A stretch of 64,000 nucleotides of DNA, from assembly GCF_013114825.1 (NCBI RefSeq), contig NZ_JAAVLX010000010.1, forward strand, positions 265,960-329,959. Direction: 5' to 3'. The stretch is from Bradyrhizobium australiense (GTDB lineage: Bacteria; Pseudomonadota; Alphaproteobacteria; Rhizobiales; Xanthobacteraceae). This document shows positions 52,585 to 62,500 of the stretch, one piece after another. The notes under the pieces were generated by a model. It had not been told where the DNA came from and did not search any database. It saw only the letters and a list, made by a program, of their open reading frames with translations. Position 1 is the first letter of the stretch. Each line of letters starts with the position of its first letter. A program made the translations under genes and the position numbers.

Positions 52585-53762
52585 TGGCCATACGATCGAT
52601 GGATGCTGGTTCAGAAGACGTGCCGACTGACTTCGTCCCATTCAATCAGCCGTATGCAACGGGCAAGGAGCTCGGCTATGCAGCCGAAGCGCAGCGCGGC
52701 AACCATCTTTCTGGCGACGGCCAGTTCACCAAACGCTGCCATCGATGGATCGAAGAACGCACCGGCTGTGCCAAGGCGCTGCTTACGCACTCCTGCACAT
52801 CCGCGCTGGATCTCGCTGCGTTGCTGCTCGATATTAAAAGCGGTGATGAAGTTATCCTGCCCTCCTATACGTTCGTGTCGACCGCGAACGCTTTTGTGCT
52901 GCGCGGCGCGGTGCCGGTCTTCGTCGATATCAGGGAGGACACGCTCAACATCGACGAACGGCTGATCGAGGAGGCGATCACACCGCGAACCCGCGCGATC
53001 GTGCCGGTGCACTATGCCGGCGTTTCCTGTGAGATGGATTCGATTTTAGGAACCGCGGAGCGGCACAATCTGAAGGTCATTGAGGACGCCGCGCAGGGCG
53101 TAATGGCGAGCTACAAGAGCCGCGCGTTGGGCGCGATCGGGAATCTTGGCAGTTTCAGCTTTCATGAAACCAAGAACGTCATTTCGGGTGAAGGCGGCAG
53201 CCTGCTCGTGAACGATCCTAAGCTGGTGCTTCGTGCCGAAATCATGCGCGAAAAGGGCACCGATCGCGGTAGATTCTTTCGCGGCGAGGTCGACAAATAT
53301 ACCTGGCAGGATGTCGGCTCTTCCTTTTTGCCGAGCGAAATCACGGCCGCCTTCCTGTGGGCTCAGCTTGAGCAGGCGGAACGGATCACCGCGGGACGGC
53401 TCGCGAACTGGAACCGGTACCATGAAATGCTAGCCCCAATCGAGCAGCGCGGCGCGCTGCGTCGCCCGATCGTCCCGCCCGATTGCCAGCACAACGGACA
53501 CATCTACTACATACTGCTGAACTCCGAAGCCGACCGCCAGCGGGTTCTCGACGGGCTTAAGCAGCATGGAATCGGCGCGGTGTTTCACTACGTCCCACTG
53601 CATTCATCGCCGGCTGGCAAGCGGTTCGGACGCGCCCATGGCGAGCTTTCGCTGACGACCTCGCTATCGAAACGATTGGTGCGCCTGCCGATGTGGTTCG
53701 GTTTGAGTGAGGCGCAGCAGCAGCGAGTCTGCGATGTAGTGCGTACCATTCTTCTTAATTAG
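52584..53762 (+). CDS. wecE: dTDP-4-amino-4,6-dideoxygalactose transaminase
   Basis: 392 residues from GTG 52584 (ATG 52599 also possible). It is a PLP aminotransferase of the WecE/RffA type, which transfers an amino group from glutamate to C4 of dTDP-4-keto-6-deoxyglucose to give dTDP-Fuc4N. The landmarks VPFNQPYATGKELGY, GDGQFTKRCHRWIEE, HSCTSALDLAALLLDI and the Lys motif FSFHETKNVISGEGGSLL are those of E. coli WecE. It is the last gene of the operon. The amino sugar may be N-acetylated later; no WecD-type gene is seen nearby. Confidence 0.92.
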   Translation: MAIRSMDAGSEDVPTDFVPFNQPYATGKELGYAAEAQRGNHLSGDGQFTKRCHRWIEERTGCAKALLTHSCTSALDLAALLLDIKSGDEVILPSYTFVSTANAFVLRGAVPVFVDIREDTLNIDERLIEEAITPRTRAIVPVHYAGVSCEMDSILGTAERHNLKVIEDAAQGVMASYKSRALGAIGNLGSFSFHETKNVISGEGGSLLVNDPKLVLRAEIMREKGTDRGRFFRGEVDKYTWQDVGSSFLPSEITAAFLWAQLEQAERITAGRLANWNRYHEMLAPIEQRGALRRPIVPPDCQHNGHIYYILLNSEADRQRVLDGLKQHGIGAVFHYVPLHSSPAGKRFGRAHGELSLTTSLSKRLVRLPMWFGLSEAQQQRVCDVVRTILLN

Positions 53763-53995
53763 CGACACTGTGGCGGTAGCCTCGAAGCGGGAGCGAGAAC
53801 AATCCTCTATACCAAACCACACACAGCCCCGTGGCTTGGGAACTCGACGAAAGCGGCGAGAAAACGCGCGCAGTAGGATTTTTGGAGGATGGAGCCATAC
53901 TCATGATCTTCCCAACGATTGAAATTTCGCCTGCATTACTCTTCGGGGCGGATGAGCTTCTGGCAGGCAATGCGATCGAACGGTGACGATTTCAG

Positions 53996-55861
53996 TTACC
54001 CCGCTGCTCGTCTCGCCAGTTCGCAAGCCTCGCGAGCAACGTCCAAGGTTCGAACCGGCTTCAGCAGGCGATGTTCGAACTCTCGTGGCGAGAAGCTACG
54101 CACAGAACGAAGCGATCCAACTTCGACATAATCGTGTGAGAAATCGATTCCGTAGTGCCGCAGCAGATCGAATGAAAGCGCATTGGCCGAAGTCCGCTCC
54201 GTCAAAATCCAGGACGCCACGATTGGCTCGCACCCTACCCTGTCAAGCGCCGCGTTGAAAAAGGCGTTGCTTCCTGAGTATCCGGCGAGCAGCCATCCGG
54301 CACCCGGCGCACGTGCCCCGATCGCATAGACTGATCCAGGGCTGACGCCACTGAGGTCGAGCGTCGGATCGCCCGCCTTGAAGCCGTTATCCATCGCAAT
54401 TTTCCTGAGCTGTCGTATATAGGCCGCCGCCTCCCTGGTTAGAAGAAGAGTCGATTTTTCGCTCCCGATTTCGACCGCCGTCTGCTGAAGCCGCAGCGGT
54501 TGTGCTTGTCGATAAGGATTCTCCATTGCGGCAAACAGGACACCGGTCGGAACAAGCAGCGCTGCTGCGGCGATCGGAACGACATTGCGCCATGCTGCAT
54601 TCCCTGCCAGTAGCCCGATGCTGAGGACAAGGCCGGCTAACAACCAGAAGAGCCCTGCACGCCCAGCCTGCTCCCAATAGTTATTGCCGGTGCCGAACGC
54701 ATAGACGTGAGGCAGCATGATAAAGAACACCACAAGGGCAAGGCTGTTGCGCGACAGAGCTCGGTAGCTCCGCCGCGGCGACAACATCGCGAAAAGGACG
54801 AGCGCTAAGGAAATTGCCCAGAACTGCATGGGTTGGAACGGTTCGTATGAAATGTGTGGCGCCAGCGCCCCTCCGCTCACGGAGATGCTCAACCCCACGA
54901 AAACCAGGGTCAGCAGCGCTGCTGCGATCCTTGCAGCGGCGTTTGCACGAGTGGCCAGAGATGTTGTGATAAAGACGACGACGAGCAGCAAAGCGAAGTT
55001 GACTCGCTGCTCTCTGCTGAAATTGAACGAATCTATGCGAAACATACGCGCGAAGGGTTGGTCGGGCGTGAGTAGGCTGCCAATTCGGGCACCTTCCAGA
55101 ACACGCTCGACGAACGTGCCGACCGATCCGTCAATTGCCAGCGCCGAAACGCCCAGCAGCGCGGCCGCGGCAAGGATGGAAATCAGCAGTCCGACCATCC
55201 AAAGCTTGCGCGCGATAACGAGATACACGACCGCAGCGCATCCGAGCAGTGCGGCCGATGTCGGTTTCGCCAGAAATGAAAGCGCACCGGCTGTTCCGAC
55301 CAAAACCCATCCGATGAGGCTGATCATCGATGCTTCGCGAGAGGTCATCAGCACCCCAATAGCTGCGAACATCAGTGCCGTGAAGGTCAATGAATTGTAG
55401 CTGGGAGTGGGCAGCCACAGGTCAAAAAACGTCAATGAGCTGGCTGCGATGACAAGTGCTAACGCTACGATCCAAATGCGCTGCCCTGATTTGCCAGAGT
55501 TGCGTTCTGCAGCGATCGAGTAAAGCAAGCACGCGCAAAGGGCGAAGGCTGATACGAAGATGATCAGGACGTTTCCTCGCCTAAGCAAGGCGATGTCACC
55601 GCCGACGAGCCGGTAAAGGGGATGGTAGACGAATCCGAATTGCGTAACCGAGTCGCGGTAATCCCACGGCGATGAAATCCAATTCAGATAGAAGCCTTCA
55701 TCGGTGAAATCAAAACCCGACCGGCAATGGGAGAGAACCCAAACGAGTAGCAGCATGGCCGCAACGACGCACGCGCCCAACGCAAGCCGCTCCAGCCATC
55801 CTGCAAGGGCGGACATCTTCGAGACTCGCTTGCGCGCACTGGAAATGCACCCAATTCTCAC
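53996..55861 (-). CDS. GT-C-like polytopic membrane protein (GT39/PMT_2 type)
   Basis: About 605 to 621 residues (ATG 55813 or the first start at 55861). Helix 1 (ACVVAAMLLLVWVLSH) is followed by a periplasmic loop with FDFTDEGFYLNWIS, an Asp-Glu pair as in GT-C transferases that use polyprenyl-phosphate sugars. About eleven helices and then a soluble C-terminal domain of 150 residues (GVSPGSVYAIGARAPGAGWL). It may add a sugar to the glycan or lipid A in the periplasm. The function is inferred from topology and the DE motif only. Confidence 0.6.
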   Translation of the reverse strand: MRIGCISSARKRVSKMSALAGWLERLALGACVVAAMLLLVWVLSHCRSGFDFTDEGFYLNWISSPWDYRDSVTQFGFVYHPLYRLVGGDIALLRRGNVLIIFVSAFALCACLLYSIAAERNSGKSGQRIWIVALALVIAASSLTFFDLWLPTPSYNSLTFTALMFAAIGVLMTSREASMISLIGWVLVGTAGALSFLAKPTSAALLGCAAVVYLVIARKLWMVGLLISILAAAALLGVSALAIDGSVGTFVERVLEGARIGSLLTPDQPFARMFRIDSFNFSREQRVNFALLLVVVFITTSLATRANAAARIAAALLTLVFVGLSISVSGGALAPHISYEPFQPMQFWAISLALVLFAMLSPRRSYRALSRNSLALVVFFIMLPHVYAFGTGNNYWEQAGRAGLFWLLAGLVLSIGLLAGNAAWRNVVPIAAAALLVPTGVLFAAMENPYRQAQPLRLQQTAVEIGSEKSTLLLTREAAAYIRQLRKIAMDNGFKAGDPTLDLSGVSPGSVYAIGARAPGAGWLLAGYSGSNAFFNAALDRVGCEPIVASWILTERTSANALSFDLLRHYGIDFSHDYVEVGSLRSVRSFSPREFEHRLLKPVRTLDVAREACELARRAAG

Positions 55862-56325
55862 ACAATAACCAAGCCTTCTGATCGTAACGGGGCGAGATCG
55901 CGACCATACCGACTATAGCGTCAGCGAGGACACCTAAACGAGTTAAGCCGCTGCGGTCGTTTCTCCCCGTTCAGAATTCGACAACAAGCTGATGACTGAT
56001 CTTCGCGAGCGAAGCTAGCTCCATCCAGCGCCCTCTTCAACTTTTCGCTGGATTACGAGAGCAGTGAAGAACCACCCGCTCAGACTCAGGATAAACCGGT
56101 CCAAACTGTTGCCCAATAGACACGCCGATCGAAAAAACACTGATGGACAACCTGCAGAAGCTGCAAAAAGGAAAAATATGAAGGATGCTTTCCGGTCGAC
56201 CTCAACCTGCTATGCGATCCAAGAACGGGCTCTGATCGAGATACGCCCTCTGTGACCTGGGCGTAGCCGGGTGCCATCAGGTATCTAACTCGGACGTCAT
56301 TATTTCATCGGAGAGGTTTGCAAAG
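55862..56325. other. Intergenic region, no gene supported
   Basis: 464 bases between the GT-C-like gene and the decayed membrane gene. No recognisable coding sequence or repeats. Confidence 0.4.
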
Positions 56326-57938
56326 TTGAAATCAAAAATTCATCCCATCATCATCAGCTTCACGTTAGCTAGCACATTCATTATTTTGCCGTGCATCTCA
56401 TCACTCCTCGGTGGGAGACGAACGACGATGTCGCCGTGTCGATGGTCGCGCACGGCTACGGTTTGGCAGCGTACGGCACACCTAATCTGCTCTTTTCAAA
56501 TGTTCTCTGGGGCTACTTTGTTCGCGCGTTGCCAACGGTCCACGGAGTCCTCGGCTATTCTCTCGCGACACTGGGGACGATCACGTTGGTCGGAACGGCG
56601 TTTGTATACTTTCTGTACCGATTGGGCGCCAGTTATCTCACTAGCGCATTCCTAGTTGTGCTTCTCCTGTTCCGACCCGTTCTCAGTTTACAGCAAACGC
56701 TAGGTTGTTGGCTTGTGCAGCCGTGCTCGGGTTGCTCGTTTATGCAAGAAGCCATAGCAGTTTTGCCTCACCGCATCATGCGCACTCGCAGTTCTTAGTT
56801 ACCTTGTTCGCAGCTGGGAGTTTGCTCTCGTTATGGGCGTCGCTCTTCCGTGTCTCCCGTGGGCACTCTTCCAGAAAGAACGCAGGGTTCAACTAGCGCC
56901 TGACGCTAACGATATGTGCCATCCTGGCAGCATGGTTTTTAGCAACTGGTCCACTTCCGGGCCAGACTGGAGCTACTTCTGGCAATTGAACTCGGCGCGC
57001 GTTCCCTTTATGGACTTTGATGCCAAAGCCCGGCTCCTCGCGCAGCCCGTTATTGTGGCCAGGCACAGTTTGTCAAAAAACGATGTCGAACTGCTCTCAG
57101 GCTGGTTCATTGTTGATCGGCAGATCGCGAATCCCGAGCAGCTGCACTCGATCCTGTCAGAACTCGGTTCTTCTGGAGTAACCGCTCAATTCGAATCCGT
57201 CCGAACTGCCATTCATCGCTCGCTGAACCACAGTTGTTTCCTCTGCTCGCCGTGGCCATCATCCTACTGGCGCTGAAGTTCCGGCGCCGGGTGATACTAT
57301 CCTGGCTGCTCTTTTTTGCGGTCTGGTCGCTATGGGTTTGGTTGGGCGCCCTGGACTGTTACGATTTTACTTTCCCTTACTTGTGCTTTCTAGTTCTATT
57401 GCCGATTGCACTGGACTCTGCAGCATCCCACTTAAAGCGGGTAGTCGTTGTGATAGTACTGGCAGGAGCAAGCCTGATAAGTGCTAGCACTATAATCGCG
57501 GAAGCCCGCATTTCCGACAGAATGCTCGCTGACGTCCAGGCGAGTTATTACCGCGCCTCCGATTCAATCGTGGTGTGGGGAGACAGCTTCCCCTTCGAGC
57601 ATGCGTTTCCTCTTCTCTTCACAAATCCAGACCTTCGCGAGTTGAAAATATACGGCTTAGGGGTATTCACGTTCGCCCCGTTCGCGGTAGCCAGAGCGGA
57701 GGAGGCAGAAGGCAGAGGATTGGTGACGCGGCTGAAATCGGCAGAGGGCATACTGATTTCCGCGAGGGATAGATCGCTCACGCTTCTCGGCACCAATTGT
57801 GCCGAGCACCTTCACGCAGAGATGGTTACTGCGATCGTATACGAATCAAAGCTTTGGACAGTCCGAAACGCGCGATGCAATCTCCAAATGACCGTGCCTT
57901 CGGGTGGTTACAGTAACGGAGCATCTGGAGCGAGATGA
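56326..57938 (+). pseudogene. Frameshifted polytopic membrane protein
   Basis: Hydrophobic protein segments succeed each other in different frames: 56326-56430 (IIISFTLASTFIILPCIS), 56391-56700 (WETNDDVAVSMVAHGYGLAA, YGTPNLLFSNVLWGYFVRAL), 56705-56896 (LACAAVLGLLVYARSHSS), 56833-57276 (soluble loop) and 57234-57938 (LFFAVWSLWVWLGALDCYDF then a soluble end). At least four frameshifts separate them. The original was probably a 500-plus-residue membrane protein of GT-C-like layout. The last piece keeps a good open frame of 234 codons but lacks the upstream part. Confidence 0.7.
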
Positions 57939-58738
57939 CGATCCGAAGAAAAGTCGTTCCGTTTCAGAGGACGCCCGATTCGCCGTTCTTCGGTGTCGAC
58001 CGGTGTGAACGGCGCGGACGACCTTCCGGCGACGTCGCTGCGCGCGTCTGGGGCGTGGTGTGCGGCGTGGAGTACAAGGTCGGACCGAACACTCCGATCG
58101 GTTTCGTGCTGGCAGGCGACAGCACCAACGACTCACTAGCCAAGATGCTCGGTAGTGGCTCGGCCGACCTGTTCCAAGCCGGCGCTTTCGGCCGGCGTAC
58201 TATGCGGCTTGCTGTGGTGCTCGGCTATGATGTTATAAGCAACCGCATGCTGGCAGGCTTCGACCCGTTGCAGGTCCGCGTCAAGGCCGAGACGTTCGCG
58301 GCCCGTTTCGAAGGAGGTTACCGCTTTGCGACGCCGGGACGTGGACATGACACGCTGCGCGGCGGCGCAGGCGGCCAGCTTTAATCTGCAGCGCTACGGC
58401 GAGCGAGCGATCGTGAGCGCCCCGCAGTTTGTCCTGAACTACGCTAGCCAGACCGCAACCGCGACCCGCAATGAATTCGGCCTGCGCACCGATAAGACAC
58501 TCGCACTGCAGGGCAAGACGCTGCCCGGCATCGCCGCCGGGGCACATGACTACGATCTGGACCGCGGAGTCCCCGTCCTATTCCAAGCCCCGCCTGGCAC
58601 AAGCTTCGTGGTCAACGGCGCGCGTAGCGATTCGGATGCAGCGCTCGCGAAAGTTGAAGCGAGGTGGCTGAACGGCTTCTCGCCGGCCGGGACGTTTGAA
58701 CTATGCCGACAAGGGCAACCGGTGGAACTGGTTGAATA
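57939..58738 (+). pseudogene. Decayed autotransporter beta-barrel domain
   Basis: In two frames the sequence keeps the alpha-proteobacterial autotransporter barrel pattern: RVWGVVCGVEYKVGPNTPIG, FVLAGDSTNDSLAKMLGSGS, ADLFQAGAFGRRTM, FEGGYRFATP (57935-58384), then ASFNLQRYGERAIV, QFVLNYASQTATATRNEFGL, RTDKTLALQGKTLPG, AHDYDLDRGVPVLFQAPPGT and SFVVNGARSDSDAALAKVEA (58326-58738). Deletions remove several strands, and the normal Phe/Trp terminus has degraded to YADKGNRWNWLNN. No passenger domain is attached. It cannot form a complete 12-strand barrel. Confidence 0.8.
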
Positions 58739-58761
58739 ATTCTGGCTATGAGGAGCCGTCC

Positions 58762-59499
58762 ATGCGCGTCGCCATTATTCAATCATCTTATGTTCCTTGG
58801 AAGGGGTTCTTCGACTTGATCGGCCGCGCTGATCTCTATGTCGTGCTGGATGGCGCGCAATATGTGAAGCGGCACTGGCACAATCGAAATCGTATCATGA
58901 CGCCAAACGGGCCGAGCTGGCTAACAATTCCAGTTGCCACCAAATCGCGCTTCGCGCAACCGATCGATGAAGTCGGTTTCGCGGCGCCGTGGGCTGATAA
59001 GCACTGGCGTGCGATCGAGCTGGCCTATCGCAAATCGCCCTTCTTCACTGAAGAGGCCCCTGCGCTGAAAGCCGTCTATGAGGCCGCCGAACGCCTCGAT
59101 CGGCTGACCGACGTCAATACGCTGTTTCTGAAAGCGCTGATGGAGCGGCTCGATATCTCTACCACCATGGCGCGTGACAGCGAATTTGCACCGCAAGGTG
59201 CACGAACCGCAAGGCTGCTCGATATTTGCATGAAGGTTGGCGCCACAAATTACCTCTCCGGACCCTCGGCGCGCGAGTATTTGGACGAATCCCCGTTTGC
59301 TGCGGCCGGGATCGCAGTCGAATGGATGAGCTACGGACCGTACAAGTCCTACGCGCAGCGAGGACCCGCCTTTGAGCATGCGGTGTCCGTGATCGATCTC
59401 CTGTTCTCGACAGGACCCGCGGCCGCATCCTATTGCAGCCCTATGACGACCGACCCCGCCGCGGAAACGGCTGAGACGGGACATTTCGACAACCCTTAG
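58762..59499 (+). CDS. WbqC-family protein
   Basis: 245 residues from ATG 58762, with AGGAG seven bases upstream. The WbqC signature begins the protein: MRVAIIQSSYVPWKGFFDLI, then VVLDGAQYVKRHWHNRNRI and LTIPVATKS, with WMSYGPYKSYAQ near the end. The family is frequent in O-antigen and capsule loci next to aminotransferases and acyltransferases. It has been proposed to help form acyl or amide groups on sugars, but its reaction is not settled. The gene overlaps the last bases of the decayed autotransporter region. Confidence 0.85.
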   Translation: MRVAIIQSSYVPWKGFFDLIGRADLYVVLDGAQYVKRHWHNRNRIMTPNGPSWLTIPVATKSRFAQPIDEVGFAAPWADKHWRAIELAYRKSPFFTEEAPALKAVYEAAERLDRLTDVNTLFLKALMERLDISTTMARDSEFAPQGARTARLLDICMKVGATNYLSGPSAREYLDESPFAAAGIAVEWMSYGPYKSYAQRGPAFEHAVSVIDLLFSTGPAAASYCSPMTTDPAAETAETGHFDNP

Positions 59500-59836
59500 C
59501 GCGACGATACATGCGCGCAAGCACGGATCCAGGCGGCCATGATGAATGTGCTCCTCGTGCTTTTCGTAGGATTGGCATTTGAGATTTCAGTCCAATTGCC
59601 GATGAGGAACTCGCGCCCGCGGATGCACTGTGCACGCCTCGCAAGAGGTTGTAGCATAACAATTCTTAGACTTACCAGTCTTGCTCAAAACGATATAATC
59701 ATGCGCTCGACAGTTAAACCGCGCTAACTGGCGGGCCGTACTGACTCTAACCGGCGCAAAGCACTCAACCTCGATGTCCTAGTAGAGTAAGACGTGCGAC
59801 AAGCGCTTACGATTCCCGCAAACAAGGCCAAGTCCC
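59500..59836. other. Intergenic region, no gene supported
   Basis: 337 bases. A short open frame at 59539 reads as 62 codons without ribosome site or recognisable similarity. The promoter of the GT2-methyltransferase pair should lie here; none was singled out. Confidence 0.4.
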
Positions 59837-60913
59837 GTGTTGTCCGAATCCAAGTTGGAAAAGTCTAATTCTCCGAGATTGAGTTCTGCTTACACATCGG
59901 ATGTCATTACTATGCTGCGTAGTGAACCTGCCGTGAAACTCTCTATTGTGACGACCCTATATCGATCGGCTGCCACCATCGAGGAATTTCATCGGCGAGC
60001 CATGAGGTCCGCGGAAACGATTGCCGAAGAAATTGAAATGGTGATCGTCAATGATGGCTCACCTGACGATAGCCTCGATCTGGCCATCCAGTTGCATCGG
60101 AGCGATCCTCGTGTGGTAGTCGTCGATCTGGCTCGCAATTTTGGGCACCATAAGGCAATGATGACGGGCCTCGCCCACGCCACCGGCGACCTTATATTTT
60201 TGATTGACAGCGATCTCGAAGAGCAACCCGAAGATCTTTTATTGTTCTATGATCGCTTTAGGCAGGGTGGCGTAGACGTGGTTTTCGGCGTGCAGGAGGC
60301 GCGCCGCGGAGGCATTATCGAGCGACTGACCGGCTCGCTTTTCTTTACACTCGTGGCTGCCCTGAGCGATGAACCGCTGCCGCACAATTTGATCACTTCT
60401 CGCCTGATGACCCGAGAATATGTTAGAGCGCTGGTCCGCCACCGCGATCGAGAATTCTTGATCGCTCACCTCTGGCAGATTTCGGGATTTTGCCAACAGG
60501 CAATGGTCGTGAATAAGCTTTCGCTGTCAGCATCAACTTATTCGATTTGGCGAAGAATTGAATTTGCAGTGAAGCACGTCACCACCACGTCGACGCGCCT
60601 GCTTTATATCGTGCTGTATGCCGGTCTTCTGATTTTCGGATTGTCAATCGGTGTCATCCTTTACTACCTTGCCAGGTATTTCACCTCCGGCGTCGGCGTC
60701 AGCGGCTTTACCTCGCAAATCATATCGATCTGGTTTCTGGGTGGCCTGATAACGCTGATCTTGGGGATACTCGGCATCTATATCGCCGGTATCATGTCTG
60801 AAACGAAACGACGGCCGTATACGGTCATACGGCGTATCCATCGGACGAAACCCGCCGCCAAGAGTGTGACGGAACGTGGCGCCTACCACTCGGATGCCGG
60901 CATTCAGGAATGA
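59837..60913 (+). CDS. GT2 polyprenyl-phosphate-type glycosyltransferase (ArnC/GtrB-like)
   Basis: 358 residues from GTG 59837; ATG 59912 would remove 25 weak residues. The GT-A domain has VTTLYRSAATIEEFHRRAMR, VIVNDGSPDDSLDLAIQ, DLARNFGHHKAMMTGLAHAT and FLIDSDLEEQPEDLLLFY (metal-binding DSD). Two C-terminal helices (LLYIVLYAGLLIFGLSIGVI, ISIWFLGGLITLILGILGIY) anchor it, as in ArnC/GtrB. It probably loads a sugar onto undecaprenyl phosphate for a GT-C enzyme. It overlaps the next gene by ATGA. Confidence 0.88.
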   Translation: MLSESKLEKSNSPRLSSAYTSDVITMLRSEPAVKLSIVTTLYRSAATIEEFHRRAMRSAETIAEEIEMVIVNDGSPDDSLDLAIQLHRSDPRVVVVDLARNFGHHKAMMTGLAHATGDLIFLIDSDLEEQPEDLLLFYDRFRQGGVDVVFGVQEARRGGIIERLTGSLFFTLVAALSDEPLPHNLITSRLMTREYVRALVRHRDREFLIAHLWQISGFCQQAMVVNKLSLSASTYSIWRRIEFAVKHVTTTSTRLLYIVLYAGLLIFGLSIGVILYYLARYFTSGVGVSGFTSQIISIWFLGGLITLILGILGIYIAGIMSETKRRPYTVIRRIHRTKPAAKSVTERGAYHSDAGIQE

Positions 60914-61578
60914 AAGAAGCAAGTCAACCAACCATGTTGACAGAGATAGCGGCATATTATGCCGCGAAGCTAGAGGCGCACGGACCGACGCCGCAAGGTG
61001 TCGACTGGAATGGCGCCGAGTCGCACCAGACGAGGCATCAACAATTCCTTCGATTGCTCGACGGAAGAACTCACGCTTCGGTTATCGACCTTGGCTGCGG
61101 CTTTGGAGACTTCTTCCGTTTTCTCCGTTCCAGTGGCCATCAAGGGCAATTTTGCGGTTACGACATTGCACCTGCAATGATTGAGCAAGCACGGCGACTC
61201 CATGGCGAAAGTGACCACCACCATTGGCGGATCGGCGCAGAGCCTGCGGAAGTCGCCGATTTCGCGATCGCGAGCGGCATATTCAACGTCAAGGGCGAAA
61301 TTTCGGACGATCCCTGGCGAGACTACGTTTATAGGACCATCGACTTAATTGCGCAGTCAGGAAGGCAGGGCTTTGCATTCAACGTCCTGAGCATGTCGAG
61401 CGATCCGGATCGACGACGGCCAAACCTTTTCTATGCTGACCCCACCGAGATGCTCGCGCACTGCCTTTCGCGCTATGGCAGATCGGTTGCCATTCTGCAG
61501 GACTACGGGCTCTACGAGTTCACGATGATTGTCCGACACCCAACACCAAATGAGCCGGGGCGGCCACCTGGAACTTAG
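60910..61578 (+). CDS. SAM-dependent methyltransferase
   Basis: 222 residues. Motif I is SVIDLGCGFGDFFRFLRSSG, the next strand GYDIAPAMIEQARRLHG, and motif IV about DFAIASGIFNVKGEIS. The fold is class I. It is translationally coupled to the GT2 gene by a four-base overlap, so its target may be a sugar or lipid carrier of the same step. It ends four bases inside the convergent gene at 61575. Confidence 0.8.
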   Translation: MKEASQPTMLTEIAAYYAAKLEAHGPTPQGVDWNGAESHQTRHQQFLRLLDGRTHASVIDLGCGFGDFFRFLRSSGHQGQFCGYDIAPAMIEQARRLHGESDHHHWRIGAEPAEVADFAIASGIFNVKGEISDDPWRDYVYRTIDLIAQSGRQGFAFNVLSMSSDPDRRRPNLFYADPTEMLAHCLSRYGRSVAILQDYGLYEFTMIVRHPTPNEPGRPPGT

Positions 61579-62492
61579 CCTTTCACCGGCCCGTGCCAAA
61601 CCGCGAGGCCAAATCCCGTCATACCAAAGCCGTTGCCATTATAAGCGAGCCATAAGCGGTCTCGGTGCCAGAATAGCGCTGGGTAACAAGTCATCTCGCT
61701 ATCCCAGCCTCCGCTTGATGGCCCAAGTCCCATTGCGCGATCTATTCGAATCCAGTTCACGCCATCATCACTCAAAGCCGCGCCCAGACGGTAATGCTCG
61801 CCGCGACAGGCAAAGCACATCAGAAGTCTATCGCCGATCCGCACTACGCTTGGACGCGCGAGTGCGTATTCGGTTTCTGTAACGAACCCCAGCACGGTCT
61901 TACCGTCGCGCGTCCAATGGACGCCGTCGACCGATCGTGCCAGTTTGATCGCGTGCTGCATATCCGAATTGCCAACCGCCGGCGTGAGATTAGAACCGTA
62001 CCACATCCACCAGTCTCGGGAACCGAACTGCACCACCCAGGGATATGAAAGCGTATATGGGTCTTCCGGCGAGCGATCCAGAATCGGTCCCGACGAGAAA
62101 CGTATGAAGGGCTCTTGAGAAGTTCGCGACCGCGCCAATCCAATCGCGTTGCGCCAAGGGGAGCGAAGACCCAGATTCCAGCCCATGTAATAGAGGGAAA
62201 GACGGCCCTCTGCTTCAACGACGCAGCCAACACCGATACCGCTATCGTCGAAGGCGCCGTCCTCTCCCGGTGCCAATACCGGCTCGCGCGCCACGTCGCG
62301 GATCCGTGGGCTCTCTGACACTTCCACGTCAACCCATCCGACATGGGACCGCTTCTGCGCATCGCGCGAACTGTAGAAGAAGCGGAAGATGTCATCAGCA
62401 AGGCGGACAGGTGTGGGTAGCGCGGCGTGACTATGCGCCCACGGCTGCGTTCCATTCGGAACAAACACACGCCCGACGCGCCGCCACGACAT
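61575..62492 (-). CDS. Glycosidase-like five-bladed beta-propeller protein (GH43/GH130-like)
   Basis: 305 residues from ATG 62492. The blade repeats read FFYSSRDAQKRSHVGWVDVE, DSGIGVGCVVEAEGRLSLYY, AIGLARSRTSQEPF, YPWVVQFGSRDWWMWYGSN, AIKLARSVDGVHWTRDG, and LGAALSDDGVNWIRIDRAMG. This is a 'glycosyl hydrolase family 43/130-like' propeller frequent in polysaccharide clusters. No signal peptide is seen, so it is probably cytoplasmic. Substrate unknown; some such proteins may be phosphorylases or lack activity. It follows the acyltransferase gene by nine bases. Confidence 0.72.
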   Translation of the reverse strand: MSWRRVGRVFVPNGTQPWAHSHAALPTPVRLADDIFRFFYSSRDAQKRSHVGWVDVEVSESPRIRDVAREPVLAPGEDGAFDDSGIGVGCVVEAEGRLSLYYMGWNLGLRSPWRNAIGLARSRTSQEPFIRFSSGPILDRSPEDPYTLSYPWVVQFGSRDWWMWYGSNLTPAVGNSDMQHAIKLARSVDGVHWTRDGKTVLGFVTETEYALARPSVVRIGDRLLMCFACRGEHYRLGAALSDDGVNWIRIDRAMGLGPSSGGWDSEMTCYPALFWHRDRLWLAYNGNGFGMTGFGLAVWHGPVKG

Positions 62493-62500
62493 TCCCGGCC

